From positions 1 to 64,000 of the forward strand of contig WEDG01000362.1 of NCBI GenBank assembly GCA_017591395.1: a stretch of 64,000 bases of DNA. The letters run 5' to 3'. A model generated the notes under the pieces. The model saw only the letters and a list, made by a program, of their open reading frames with translations. It was not told the origin of the DNA and ran no database searches. The stretch is from Schistocephalus solidus. Its lineage: Eukaryota > Platyhelminthes > Cestoda > Diphyllobothriidea > Diphyllobothriidae. The position numbers and the translations under genes were made by a program. Position 1 is the stretch's first letter; every line of letters starts with the position of its first letter. Positions 44,230-55,131 of the stretch are shown in pieces.

Positions 44230-45185
44230 GGCACCATTCTATGAGACGTCGCCACTCCAGCCCATCGTCCATTTGTGCTACCATCTCTTCGTCGCGAAGT
44301 TTTCTCCTCCCTGCAAAACCTATCTCCCGCGGGAGTCGAGCTACAAAAAAGCTGGTTTCAGACAGCTTCTTTTGGCCTGGGATTCATAAGGACTTGAAGG
44401 CTTGGACACGGTCTTGTCTCGGTTGTCAGCGGAGTAAGGTTAATCGGCACAGCAAGACCCCAATCGTCATTTTCTCCGGCCCTGGTGCAAGATTCTGTCA
44501 CGTTCACCTGGACATTTAAGGCCCCTTGCCTCTGTCTGATGGCTGTTTCTATCTCCTCGCTTGGGTGGATCGATCAACCCGGTGGCTGAAAGTAATCCCT
44601 CTACCTGATGTCACTGTTTCAACGGTGGTCAAAGCGTTTCTCAGGCGTTGGGTTGCCACCTTTTGTGCCTCCTCCATTATCACGACTATACTTGGTGACA
44701 AATTTGATCCTAATCTTTTCTAGTATCTCCTCACATTGTAAGAATGCATACACATCCACACGACAGCATATCGGGGGGTTGCTAACGGGATGTTCAAGAA
44801 GTTCCAGCGCAAGCTGAAGGCCTCCCTACGCACCTTGGACGATCCGGAGAACTGAACAGACCATCTCCCCCTGGTCCTGCTGGGCATCTGCTCCACTCTT
44901 TAGCCGGACCTTGATTGTTCCACCTTTGAGCTCGTGTTCAGCGTCACCGTCTGACTTCCTGGTAAGATGATTTCGCCAAGTCCTCATGGTGTATTTGACG
45001 ATCCTTCCAAAATGCACTGGCTCATGCAATTCCTGTGGACTCTCTCCCCGGTTCCGCCCAGTCTCCAAATCTTATATCAAGAAAGACGTGGTGACCTGTT
45101 TTCTCGTCTATCACTGATTTGTTTGAGTACGCCAGCCATTGAATCCCCTAGGATGGCCCATTCCGAATTTTCTCTTGAGGGATGA
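44230..45185 (+). pseudogene. gypsy integrase remnant
   Basis: The zinc-binding part ends SCLGCQRSKVNRHSKTP, holding the paired cysteines. The core follows: FCHVHLDI (first catalytic Asp), GCFYLLAWVDRSTRWLKVIP, then a degraded second Asp (TTILGDKFD). The third acidic residue region reads ANGMFKKF where the family has Glu. LVLLGICSTL follows. Stops at about 44517 and 44721 and later shifts inactivate it. Confidence 0.75.
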
Positions 45186-45419
45186 AGACCCTCCGCATCC
45201 AGCACAGTATTTGCGAAGAGATCGTGATTGCTGGACCGTGCCAAAGCTGTTGTTCCGGACACTCCACCTGACAACCCCGTGGCCCCCTACCCTCTGGTCC
45301 TCCACATCCCCACCCTCTATCCATCCGTCCCGCATACTTCCTCTTCCTCCAAGTCCACATTATCCAACTGAGAATTCCTCCTCATCAACCTCCCGCCCTC
45401 AAACTGCAAGACCTACTGA

Positions 45420-45513
45420 CGTTTCCTCTGTGCACTCCGTATATATCACCCGCAGTGGACGTCGTGTTCATTTCCCTAACCATTTGGTTATTAAAGTTAT
45501 TTTTAGACATTAA
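45420..45513 (+). pseudogene. pol C-terminal end
   Basis: The frame VHSVYITRSGRRVHFPNHLV followed by a short tail and stop at 45511 resembles the end of CsRn1-like pol (T-R-S-G-R-R-V-x-F-P). It marks the coding end about 195 bases before the 3' LTR. Confidence 0.6.
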
Positions 45514-45707
45514 ACAATCTTTTGGTGTCGCTGCACGCCGCCTTCGGTCTAGCCAGGGGGGACAAGGTGGTGGTTGGCTTCCGCTATCAGCACCGCCACC
45601 ACTCACTCATGATGCCTTCACCGGCCAAACCTCACATATTCACGCTTGACAACCTTGGTCTCACGCTCTTGGTAAACTCGTGCATGGCCTCGTGCCTATT
45701 ATCCTTC

Positions 45708-46022
45708 TGTCAGCCTAATGCTTCTGCTGGGTTCCCTGTTGGAGCCGCGCTTATCTTGAACCTAGCCTCTCAAGAAACTGTAACAAATCAAACTGCAAGA
45801 GTTCACTGTTTGGCTACAGGTGACAGAGGACGCACGGTTTGGGTCAGGGAATTTCAAGACACACACAAAAACTGGCCTGAGGAGACCGCTAGCGGCGACT
45901 GCGTGCAGAGCCCCTTGTAGGCTTTTTGCCTCAGTAAATCTCGTCCTACATGATCTTTATTTCCTGACTTTTTATTTGGGAAACCTTCGTGTTGTCAACC
46001 CTCAAACTTCGATAATTCTACA
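45708..46022 (+). mobile_element. 3' LTR of CsRn1-like gypsy element
   Basis: The LTR runs from TGTCAGCCTAATGC to about TTCTACA. It aligns with the interrupted 5' LTR over its whole length at roughly 85% by eye, so the insertion is old. It has TG...CA ends. Confidence 0.75.
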
Positions 46023-46429
46023 CATTTGCTCATTGAGGTCCAACGGAGAAAACCGAAGATTAGGTATCGGGACTTCGCAGCTCCCATATTATTCTAGTAC
46101 CTTTAATTATGTAATGCAATGAACGTTGAGGGTTCAAATTTTGCCAAATGAATAGTTGGGCAAACGGAGTGTACAATAGAAAATATGCTTTAGTGTTTCA
46201 CCGTAGACACAAGTCCAGCTTATCAGGGCAGCAAAATCTACTGGAACCACTACTGCGTGAATATGTTGGCCCGAAGTAGTTCGTAAGCATCTTCCGAGTT
46301 TCTGGAACTAGGAAGCTGCAGATAAGAATTACCAAGTACTCGCCTTCAAACTATAAAAAAATAGGGTTTCCATTTGTCCTGATGATAATGCAGCCTATCT
46401 GCGTGTCTTTTTGTTATATGATGGCTACA
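46023..46429. other. no gene recognised
   Basis: Flank of the gypsy element. No target duplication is evident. Confidence 0.4.
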
Positions 46430-46600
46430 GTTGTGCAGCGTATTTGACCCAGCGGTTTGCAAAGGACCTAGCCAATTATTTCATGTGTTCGAATCCCATC
46501 GATGACACCCATATTTTGAACGTTATTAAAATCCATTAGTAGAGGATTTTGGGAGTGGGTCAAATGAATTATTAAAATACGTCAAAACACCAAATCAAAA
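46430..46600 (+). mobile_element. tRNA-derived SINE, second family
   Basis: A B-box match GTGTTCGAATCCC lies at about 46485-46500. The A box may be GACCCAGCGGTTTGC. The body GAGTGGGTCAAATGAATTATTAAAATACGTCAAAACACC matches the copies at 30205 and 55216-55280. Confidence 0.55.
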
Positions 46601-46859
46601 TTTGGGCTATGCAATTTTAATGTTTTGCATTTTTACGCACGCAATATCATCTTTATTTGCATTCTATCAGATGAACGTGTGTTCAAACTTCCCCCTGCGT
46701 GCACTCGGAAACAATTCGTCCTCATGTTATAAAAATGCAAAGGCAAATTTTGCCTATTTTTAGCATTACCAGTTTGATCATCTGGTAGCTGTAGAAACAA
46801 AACCCTGATGTGTTCGCTGCTGTGAATATTGCTCGTATATAATTTACTAGGAAGCAATT

Positions 46860-47180
46860 AAATTCAATTTATTGAGGGAACTAGGCATGGGCCTTTGAGT
46901 ACCCTATTTGTAACGTGAAATTAAGTGCGGTGTGCAGAGAAACCATGTGGGTTGCAAAAGTTCAAAGGCGATCACAAAATATGACAGGTGGTGCGTGAGT
47001 CTCGAGGTTAAAGTTAAATCCCTCATCGCTCCAACTTATTTTGGAACATAAAGCTGTAAAGGTTCCTTTAAATGCTTTCCAGCAATAGTGACATCACAAC
47101 GTCTACGGGGAAGGCATTCCGTGGTTTGACCACTCTGAAAGAGAAGGATAACTTGCATACATCCAGTCTCGCAACAAATG
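46860..47180 (-). mobile_element. CR1-like LINE, short 3' fragment
   Basis: Read on the minus strand, it encodes LSFSFRVVKPRNAFPVDVV, the last segment of CR1 ORF2. The 3' untranslated region follows with GGGTACTCAAAGGCCCATGCC and the end CCCTCAATAAATTGAATT. The same tail lies at 9728-9905. Its 5' truncation is severe. Confidence 0.65.
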
Positions 47181-48065
47181 AATCAATTTGGACTACCAAA
47201 CAAATCGCCTGTTTTAACCATCGAACAAGAAATTGCTACCCTTGACCTCCTAAAACTCGATGTTGTGCCTTTAAAGTACACAAGCGGTCTTTTAAAACGA
47301 AGTGGTCCTTGTTTTATTACGTACTTCTGCGCAGCGGAATGTGGACTTCCCGAAAAGTCGCTGTAGGTTGTCGAAATTAGTTTATATTTCTTAGTCAGAA
47401 GAGAAAACAGTGAAACTTCCAGTGACAGAGCTAGTTGACCAAGACGAACGCCTTCGTTATGGTCCAGAGGGTGACGTCGACAGAGAACCACTACCTGCAG
47501 GTAGTATACATTTCTGTTCGTGTTAGAAACCTGCAATCAGCGGCAGTTCGAATAATTTAAGCGCATCTTATTTTTGGTTGGTTTTGATTTATTTGCCTAG
47601 ATAGGCAACGTTTTTATGCTGTGCTTGGGGTAGCTTTTAAGTTACCGGGTGGTTAATATTTTAAACTATTTGCATGGGCCTCCAGTTTCTTCGCCCGATT
47701 TAAGACTTGACTTTTGGTTAAGATAATTTTTTCTTTATTCCCTCTCTTCTATAGCTAACCTGTATACTGTTCAATTTCTACTGATGTAAGCTGATTAATA
47801 TATATATATATATATTAACAGCCTTGTTTGTTATCTAGCAACCAGATGGAAACGGTCCTATTTATTGCAAATGATCATTTTCACCTCACCTATATTCTTG
47901 TAAAATCCATGATAAACTTTTCGGTCTTGGTCTGCCTCTTAAGTTACTGAAAATTATTTTCTTCCTTAACCCTTCGAGTTTTATGCAAAATTCCATTTTG
48001 TTTATCATAAGTAAAAACTTATGTTCACCTTCATCCTTAGTCAATATTTGGACGAATATATACAT

Positions 48066-48071
<6 letters not shown>
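47181..48071. other. no gene recognised
   Basis: Frames at 47178-47536 overlap on both strands and lack motifs. A short AT run lies at about 47797-47815. Confidence 0.4.

Positions 48072-48150
<79 letters not shown>
48072..48150. repeat. AT microsatellite
   Basis: About 39 units of TA, preceded by an ACATACACA edge. Confidence 0.95.
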
Positions 48151-48151
<1 letters not shown>

Positions 48152-48911
48152 CGTTTAGCCGTTACGTATTTTGACGGGCTTAAGTTTCCCACTTGGGAGA
48201 TTTGGTCACTATTGTGATTAATGTTCTATTTCGGTCACTTGTTAATGTAGCATTAATGAAAAAAATTAGTAAAGCTTTGGTTCATTTATTTACATGTTTT
48301 ACATTGTATTTTAACTTCAGGACTGCGCAAAACATAAATTGGTTGACGCAAAATATCTAGAATTCGACAGCTTTATTATTTTCTGAAATAACTTATTTCC
48401 CCTCGTTTCAGGATGCGTGTTCACCTAAGAAGTTAGTATCCTTAACTCCCTCGTTTCAAATTTACTTTCCATAAAATTTAATGTTTCCCTCTTAGGACAT
48501 ACAATATTTTTTTACATTAGTAGTTCAACCTCGCAATCTTTCATGATACATTTTCATCGGTTTAAAATTTAGAAAGGGTAGAATTACAAGAAAAAAGAGC
48601 TGGGGTAGCTTATTACGAAGTTTTTTTCAGGGATTTGCGCAAGTAATGGAAAACGCCAAAAAGATTATAACTTTCAGAAAATTCTCGCAAATATAGTTTT
48701 CCCAAAATGCATATATCTCTTTCAAGCAATTCACCCAGTTATTTGACGGTCTATCGTTTTCTAATGTGTAAATGGAACACTCATCCATAGTGCTTTAAAG
48801 GCCTGCTGAGCCAATATTTTCAATTAACCTGTGAAATAGCTAACTGTTCAGGAACGCCCAGGCCTGTATCGTATCAAATTAAGTTTAAGTAAATATTTTT
48901 ATTTGAAAAAT
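48151..48911. other. non-coding; possible 3' flank of the minus-strand gene
   Basis: AT-rich. If the exon at 48912 is terminal, this holds its 3' untranslated region; AATAAA-like strings on the minus strand occur, but none is decisive. Confidence 0.35.
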
Positions 48912-49213
48912 TTATGAACCATCCTTGCTTGCACGCATACAACTTTTAATATAACTAGCAATAGCTACCCCCTTGATTTTATAAATGATCCATGAAGCGG
49001 CGTTTTTAAATTCTTCTTCTGTGATTATGATTCTTTCCGACTTCCTGCATGGTTTCTGTGAGAATATTGTTCGGTCCTGTGGATGTTCCAGCACTTCAGT
49101 TAAGTATCTCAACCATTTATTTTCTCCTTGAAGCTTTCCAGCAGTGACCTTAGCAAATGCACAGAGATATGCATCAGAAACCATGTTCGCCTTGTGTGTG
49201 ATTATTGAATTTG
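48912..49213 (-). CDS. candidate terminal exon of an unidentified host gene
   Basis: The minus-strand frame reads NSIITHKANMVSDAYLCAFA, then charged, balanced protein sequence with KLQGENKWLRYLTEVL and ITEEEFKNAASWII, ending MRASKDGS and TAA. An acceptor GGCTTTCAG lies just upstream (exon start 49213). Amino acid use is unlike the chance frames nearby: few stops in the frame, even charge, no low complexity. I do not recognise the family. The phase to the upstream exon is not settled. Confidence 0.5.
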
Positions 49214-49534
49214 CTGAAAGCCACGTTATTATTTATGCTGGTCTACGCACTTTACACTTTTCAATTTCGCCCTTATCATTTTTATCTATCAAATAAACTC
49301 CGCCATGGTAATTATATTTTCAGGCTAAGCGGTTTTTATTTTTTATTGTAGAGATATTTTTATAATTTCCTGAGAAATTGATGCTTAAAATTGGAGTAAA
49401 TCCTTCGGAACAAAGCATTTTGGGAACGCCCCGACGGTTGTCATGTTCTCAAATGATGGCTGCGGCCTTCCGCCTCGGGTTTCATTTTGTCTTCTTCCTT
49501 AAATGATCGGCATGTTAAGACAATTGTCACTTAC

Positions 49535-49728
49535 TTCTTATTTTTAGACGTTTTTCGTGAAGTCTTTTTGCGTATCATTAAATTTACTCTAGGAAAAATA
49601 GACTTTGGAAAATATGAAATAAAAACCGACTTTAGGAACAGCTGGAGCTGTTGTCTAGTATAAAAATAAGGACCACACACAATTTCAGCTAAGAATATGT
49701 TATTTCTCAAGGTTATCACCCTCCCTCC
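49535..49728 (-). CDS. candidate internal exon of the same gene
   Basis: Open minus-strand sequence with NNIFLAEIVCGPYFYTRQQL then QLFLKSVFISYFPKSIF. A strong donor GTAAGTG follows AATAAGAA at 49534; an earlier donor GTAAAT is possible after CCTAGA. Acceptors fit at 49728 (phase 0 with the exon upstream) or 49688. Exon limits are uncertain. Confidence 0.35.
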
Positions 49729-49997
49729 CTTAGCTGAAAACCGCTACTTAATTTGTGTGTAAACTTATATTTGAGCGTTCAGATTGGAAAACAGCCCTTA
49801 AGATCCAAAACCCAATTGAACCCCTGCTATATCGCATAAAAATCTACTTTACCTGAAGTTATAACATGGTGAATACATTAAAGGAGTTCCATTTGACTGT
49901 CCATTTCTGCTTTGGTTATGAAGTCTTCGTTTAACGAATAAAACTTTTGACCTTTACTAAATATGAACAAAATTCCTTGACTTAGTATTTAACTTAC

Positions 49998-50233
49998 TCC
50001 TTCATCGTCAAAACGGGTAAGATAAACCATATGAAGCAATGGTTGAACTTCTTTGACACACGTCAGGACAAAAACGGAAACAGGCAACCGATTTTCTTGC
50101 ATAGGCATTCTTTCGCGCTGGTATGCAGTGGGCGGACTAAAAGCTGCAGCACTAGACAATAACGCAGCCGCATCTATAACTTCCCCAAGTCTCAAAAACA
50201 CAGTTGTTTCCGAACACACTACATCACACAAAC
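49998..50233 (-). CDS. candidate internal exon of the same gene
   Basis: The frame reads DVVCSETTVFLRLGEVIDAA, a small Ala/Ser-rich link, then ENRLPVSVFVLTCVKEVQPL and YLTRFDDEG, closed by the consensus donor GTAAGT. The acceptor CTCCTGTAG gives a start at 50233; the frame stays open further upstream with an acidic run EELADEESSDSP. A plus-strand frame (50053-50364) overlaps, and I take it as a shadow because it lacks a matching donor. The product is unrecognised. Confidence 0.45.
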
Positions 50234-50671
50234 CTACAGGAGAGTCGGATGATTCCTCATCAGCAAGTTCTTCAGAGGGAGAAGATGTGTCGACTGTTTA
50301 TGGGAAAACTAGTACCGGGCAAAAGCCAGCTACTAAAAAGCGCGACAATTTAAAGTTTGGATAAATTTGCCCTTCCTTCACAGAGATCTTACGAAGGAAT
50401 TTCAGTTACCGAAGTGCCTTGAGTTTAAAATAACTCATGAATCTTAGGATATAATTTCCTTTTTTGCCATGCTTACAAAGGTACCGCTGTAGACTAGCGA
50501 AATATTGCTGATTAAAAGCAAAAGCCAAAGCGACTATGATGATTGACCACCTTTGAGAAACTGAAACTGTGACTACACGATAGACAGACTGAGCAGAGTT
50601 TTGGTTTTCAGAATGCGACTAATTTAACTTAATTTCTTCAAGTCGTCATTTCAACCACCAGACTAATTTAC

Positions 50672-50916
50672 CTCTCCAGCTTGCAGATATAAGGTCGAAA
50701 AATTAAGAACAGCAGGAGACAACCTGAAAACATCTTTTGCCATAACAGTAGGCCCTCGCACGATCAAACCAAACGGATTCTCAGCCGACCGAATCAATCT
50801 CAACCAACATAATGGTTTATTACACATGCATGTCTGTGCCATAGTTGTCGTACCCAACAGACATCTACCACGAGTCAGGGCACAAAAACTTGCAAATGCA
50901 TCGAGCAGAGCAGTAC
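50672..50916 (-). CDS. candidate exon of the same gene
   Basis: A 245-base exon with acceptor GTTGTTAATAG at 50917 and donor GAG/GTAAAT at 50671. It encodes TALLDAFASFCALTRGRCLL, MAQTCMCNKPLCWLRLI and VMAKDVFRLSPAVLNFSTLY. It is rich in Cys and Leu and has globular character. It ends in phase 0. Exons further 5' would lie above 50917; I cannot identify them. Family unknown. Confidence 0.45.
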
Positions 50917-51648
50917 CTATTAACAACCGTGTAAAATTTTATTGCGGTTCTGATGTTAACGAGAGTTGTTGCCTCATAGTGTCTGGAAACGTCAGTCTTT
51001 CAAAATGTTTGTCCCTGGTGCATCCATATTATTACTGTTGCTAGATGTGAATTCTGTGTTTAGCGTGTGTCTCAACTAAGTGAACACCACACGCCTGCTT
51101 TCATGCATTAGAAAATTTGTTAATTGGCGTTTAAGCGAAGTTGCGTGGGTCTGGCTGTGTTGCAATCTGGGCAATAGATGATGCTCCTTCGTATGTTTTA
51201 TGGATAGATAGTTGTGATTTATATTGTGTTATGATTAGGTTTTGTAGTATAAACACAGGAACTTTTTTGTTCATGCGCTCCTAGGGCTGATGAGAGCAGA
51301 CAATTGGGCATTGACATTTGCATGATAAATGAGGAGCTGTTACGTTACCGGATACATTTGAATAAATTTGACTACGCTGTTAAACCATAGTTGATATGCC
51401 TACTCCTGACAGTAATTTAAAGCCTTGCCTATCATTTACCTTCTAGCTACCTTAATCAGTTCTCGGTTTCCTTTAAAATCTTGTCTCCTGAGCCATTTGA
51501 ACGACCACACCCTTATTTCGGATCCTGTAACTTCAAAATAAAACCGAACAATCTTTATTTTGCCGTCAAGTTTTATGTTTTGAATTTGGGCTTTCACAGA
51601 CAAAATACTGGTTTACGGCTCGCCGTGATTAATACTTTTTTATTAAAG
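50917..51648. other. intergenic or intronic
   Basis: This lies between the minus-strand exons and the plus-strand candidate. It is AT-rich with no supported feature. If both candidates are genes, they would be divergent, with a shared promoter somewhere here. Confidence 0.35.
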
Positions 51649-51959
51649 ATGTGCTACCGTCTCTGATAGCCGCCAAACTATCTCCTACTGCAACACCAAT
51701 CAGCAAACAACAAGCCTCACATTCGCCTCCCCCCGCCCAACCGAGTATGGTTGCTAAGACCGGTCACCTATTGAGCTCTGTCGGGTCAACTCTGTGGTCC
51801 GGTGCTACAGGCGCTGTCTCCCTCAGCTTCGGTGTCCTACGCAGCAGTGTCAGTGCTGGTAGTTCGGCCATAACAGGCGTGGCGAACGGGGTTGTCGGTC
51901 TAGTAAATCTTCGATCAACCACAGGACCGGGGTCCAATGCGACCGCAACGAAAACACCA
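51649..51959 (+). CDS. candidate exon of a second unidentified gene
   Basis: Acceptor CTTTTTTATTAAAG precedes 51649 and donor CCA/GTGAGA follows 51959. The reading frame is Ser/Ala/Pro-rich at first (SHSPPPAQPS), then MVAKTGHLLSSVGSTLWSG and AVSLSFGVLRSSVSAG, a Gly/Ser/Val amphipathic stretch that could sit on a membrane. It ends in phase 0, compatible with the segment at 52856. GC content rises above the surroundings. Family unknown. Confidence 0.4.
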
Positions 51960-52855
51960 GTGAGAAATGCCCGCCTGTGCCCTCTGTGGAGTCCTCTGCA
52001 CCCGTGCAGGTCAAAAGTTATCTGCCAAAGTCGCTCCTTCGAGGTTCGCAAAAGGACAAGGCTGACTGAAGCCATAATCACTGCTTCCGATTCAGTTCGG
52101 CTGTTTGCGCTCCAGATCTTCGAAGCTAGTCCGTGTGTATTTTGAATAGATTTTTAAGTCTGAGGTAATAATCCGCCGTCTATCCGTCCGCCTGCTTCTC
52201 CTTGAAAAAGATAAAACCCACCCGAAGCAATCGAATTTTCAATTCTATTTTGTAACGAAATTTTCCAGCCATACTCTAGAGGGCGTAATTTCAGACCCTG
52301 TATTTGCTTGACGCAAGACGGGTGATTGCATTTGCTAACTTAAATGGTGTTCTTGCAGTTTTTGTGACATGTGGAATCCCTCTTTCACCGCATGCTCAGT
52401 TCCTGCCTATTTGCTGATTGATGTGCAAATCCTTTTTTTGCGCCTTATGTTCCTCGATGTTTGTTTTTTCCAAATATTTTCGTTCTTAACTTCTCATTTT
52501 TTCCGAAATATTTGGAGATTTCATTTATCAAAGGGTCTGTGTTTTACGTATAAAAGAGGGCAAGTTGCCTACAGTTACCAGTCATGGTGCTTTGTTTGGG
52601 CACTTTGGTATGCTTTCTTGGGTTAAAGGAGTGCTTCTCTTTTCGCTCCCGATGCGGTTCGCTTCACAGAAGAAAAGCCAGTTTTCAAGTCGTTTGTGAA
52701 ACCGAAGTGAGCAGTTCCCATTGGGTTATTTGCCGAGGTCCTTGTCGCTAGCCTTTCCAACTCCGGGCACGTGATTATATTTTAACCAAGATAATGCACA
52801 ACTTTGACCTCTGGCTTGTCACAAATACGCAGTTGGATTACTTTGCAAAATGCAG
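51960..52855 (+). other. possible intron of the plus-strand candidate
   Basis: Starts GTGAGA and ends TTTGCAAAATGCAG. Contains T-rich sequence and one chance frame at 52369-52626. Confidence 0.3.
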
Positions 52856-53113
52856 TCGGACGTTTTACCCGCCTCAATATTTAGTCCTATGACAGATTTT
52901 TCTCACTCATCACGTTCGTCACTTTTTCGTCCTCGTCAGCATCGTCAGCACAGGCTGACGACTAATACGGTGGCAATATTTGCGTCAAGACGTTTTCTAT
53001 TGCCCAGTGCAGTATTTCCGGGCATTTTTGCTCTCTTCTACGAGTGTTTTAAACACCGTTTGAACAGGGCACGGAAAGCTAGGGAATGCATCCAGCTTTA
53101 TTATGCTTTTTAA
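52856..53113 (+). CDS. candidate terminal exon of the second gene
   Basis: Phase 0 with the upstream exon. It encodes SDVLPASIFSPMTDFSHSSR, an Arg/His-rich piece, then FLLPSAVFPGIFALFYECF, a hydrophobic span long enough for a membrane segment, and the basic end KHRLNRARKARECIQ before the stop at 53111. It could be chance; the splice phase match is the main support. Confidence 0.3.
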   Translation, partial: SDVLPASIFSPMTDFSHSSRSSLFRPRQHRQHRLTTNTVAIFASRRFLLPSAVFPGIFALFYECFKHRLNRARKARECIQLYYAF

Positions 53114-53360
53114 TTTTTTTAAGCTCTTTAACTGTTAAGCAGGTCGTGCCCTGCCAAGCACTACCATCTGGCTGCTATGGCGATGCGAAAGTTATTGGCG
53201 GAGGAGCTCATATTAGACATCGCGCTGCTTTTCGTCACACGACCTTAATCCAAGGCACATTGGTTGGAAAGTTCAGGCCTAGCCGGACACCTAACTGTTC
53301 CGCCTCGAAATTCGTGTGAAATATGTCACTTTCACAGTTGTTGTTCATTCGAACCAGTTG
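53114..53360. other. no gene recognised
   Basis: Short interval between the candidate gene and a tRNA-like repeat. Confidence 0.4.
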
Positions 53361-53455
53361 TGAAAAACGTGGCTGCCTCGATTGGATTAGAATCCACAAC
53401 AGCAGGTGGAGGGCTTTATTACAGCCAACGTTCCCATCACCTGAGCTACAAGGCC
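53361..53455 (-). mobile_element. tRNA-like SINE head
   Basis: On the minus strand: GGCCTTGTAGCTCAGGTGAT (A box region with D arm), GGCTGTAATAAAGCC (a 4-bp arm with 7-nt loop), a long variable region, and GTGGATTCTAATCCAA (B box, decayed). It resembles the heads at 55031 and 55132. The body after it is not clear. Confidence 0.55.
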
Positions 53456-54074
53456 ACACCGGGAGTTTAAACACAGGAAAATCTGTTTCAGCAGCAGTTT
53501 TGTGTCGTTCGGCATTGTTCGTCAATAAGTACGGGCAACTGAAACCATATAACCTAGCCTCATAACTGTCTGGCCTCTGATCTTGATCTTCACAAGTTTT
53601 ACCGTACGCGTAATGTCCTGTCATAATCTCCAAGTATTATTTTAAAGTTTAACTTAAGCACTGGGCTGTATGTCAGAAAGAAATGAGCCGGTCTTTGCAG
53701 CATCTATCGATAAGTAATTGCTTTGATATTTCGGGACCACCGGTCAGCGTACTAGTCCTGAACTCGCAGGCCCGCGTTGTGTTCTTTAATAGGACTCGAT
53801 TTGTGAATCTCACCTTCAAGAGTCTGCTCATGCTAGCCTCGTAGTTAATATAGGTGAGATCAGAACTGACTCCTGAAGCAAGTGTTGGCGGGTGGATATT
53901 TCAGGAAGATAGATTTTTCATTCATTTTGAGAAACTAGAGTGCTCGGGAAACTGAGATATTCCATCCGAAACGTCTTGCATCGGTCGTTTATGTTAGATG
54001 AACTCTACAAACCGCCAGTTACGTTAACCCCTAATGCCTCCGCATGTGCGGATGTTAATTGCTTCTGATTCCTA

Positions 54075-54245
54075 TCGTTGTGTGTCTAAGGGCTAACTGA
54101 GCTATCCCCGCCACTTTCACCACCTGCGGCATAACGTCCATGTTATTTCGAATCCGCTCTGCTTAATTTAGGCCCTCACACGAGACATGGCAGGGGACGA
54201 GCGAAATGCTCGATTATTAGGTTCGCATCCGAGAGTCACGGCTCG
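54075..54245. mobile_element. tRNA-like fragments
   Basis: Minus strand about 54080-54170: GGGGATAGCTCAGTTAGCCC looks like an A box and D arm, followed by CGGATTCGAAAT. Plus strand about 54215-54235: AGGTTCGCATCC fits a B box. Both are likely SINE scraps. Confidence 0.35.
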
Positions 54246-55020
54246 CGAGAGAACTGTAACCTCAGCGTGCTGCCCCAGCCGACAGTCTGTGGACATTCAA
54301 CACGTAAGAGCAGTCCTCACCTACATAATCAGTAACCTGGGCACTCCGGTTTATGCAGAACTAACATTTAAGCCACCCCGCTTAGGACAGAGGCTACCTT
54401 GGTTAGATACAATTTCGGGGGGATGGAGTTTGTGCTGTGTGGGCAATCATTACACCTGCTCACTGTAACTGCCGCAATATCTCTTGAGAACTTTCGCCGC
54501 TCAGGTGGTCTCTCGTACGACGGACAGGCTTCTGTCGATGTTCATGCTACGAATAACCGGTTATCCCAAAAGAGTCTGCGACGCATCCGTTTACTCCGAA
54601 AATTTCGAGAAGATAATGCCAGTCAACTTGCTGACTGTTATGCTGCAATATCCTAAATGGTACAGTATTGTGCGAGCCCATCTACCTTTTTGAGTCACAA
54701 TAATTGTTTTGCAAAGTTACTCTTCCCTCCTGCTTTACACGCTTGTAAATCGCATGCTCTACGATTTCCATCTCCGAGAAGGGAAAGCCGATTAGGATAA
54801 CTAAATTATAATCGAACTTGGGTGCTACATTCAGCCAAGTTTAAAGGATGTTCGAGGTGTCGACATGGATAAGGCTGCCAGCACAACGATAGTGTGACCG
54901 TCACAAGCAATGGTACTCTGTACTTCCCCACGATCTGGCTCCAGTAGCTGTCACTTGCGTGTGAATTTTTATATGTTGAATCAGAATTGTGCTACAGGAG
55001 TAATACGTGATGTTCATATG
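54246..55020. other. no gene recognised
   Basis: Frames at 54187-54693 overlap and are short. Confidence 0.35.
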
Positions 55021-55115
55021 ACCCACTTGTAAAAAACTCGGTGGGATTTGAACCCACGCCAGCAAAGGAAAAGCTTCAGTACTACCAACGCTCCACAAAA
55101 CTGAGTGTGATCCAA
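55021..55115 (-). mobile_element. tRNA-like SINE, inverted partner
   Basis: On the minus strand: GCGTTGGTAGTACTGAAGC, a variable region, then GCGTGGGTTCAAATCCCACC, a perfect T arm and B box. It is followed by GAGTTTTTTACAAGTGGGTCA, the body of the second SINE family. It faces the plus-strand copy about 20 bases away. Confidence 0.65.
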
Positions 55116-55131
55116 ATTACGGCTCTCGGTG

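Larger units (their letters stand above)
42113..45707 (+). mobile_element. CsRn1-like Ty3/gypsy element, internal region
   Basis: Between the two LTRs lie gag scraps, a truncated protease, reverse transcriptase, RNase H and integrase in the Ty3/gypsy order. All are broken by stops and frameshifts. The 3.6-kb internal region is shorter than a full element, because gag and the start of the protease are largely deleted. Domain order and wording resemble CsRn1 and Kabuki-type elements of flatworms and insects. No primer-binding site is clear. Confidence 0.8.

Noticed and set aside
48072..48150. Tyr-Ile repeat protein
   Set aside because: It is the translation of an AT microsatellite.
50053..50364. 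Plus-strand frame with a Ser/Glu-rich stretch
   Set aside because: It overlaps a minus-strand exon candidate that has better splice sites; no matching donor was found on the plus strand.
52369..52626. 85-codon plus-strand frame
   Set aside because: Phe/Leu-rich from T-rich DNA, inside the proposed intron, with no support.
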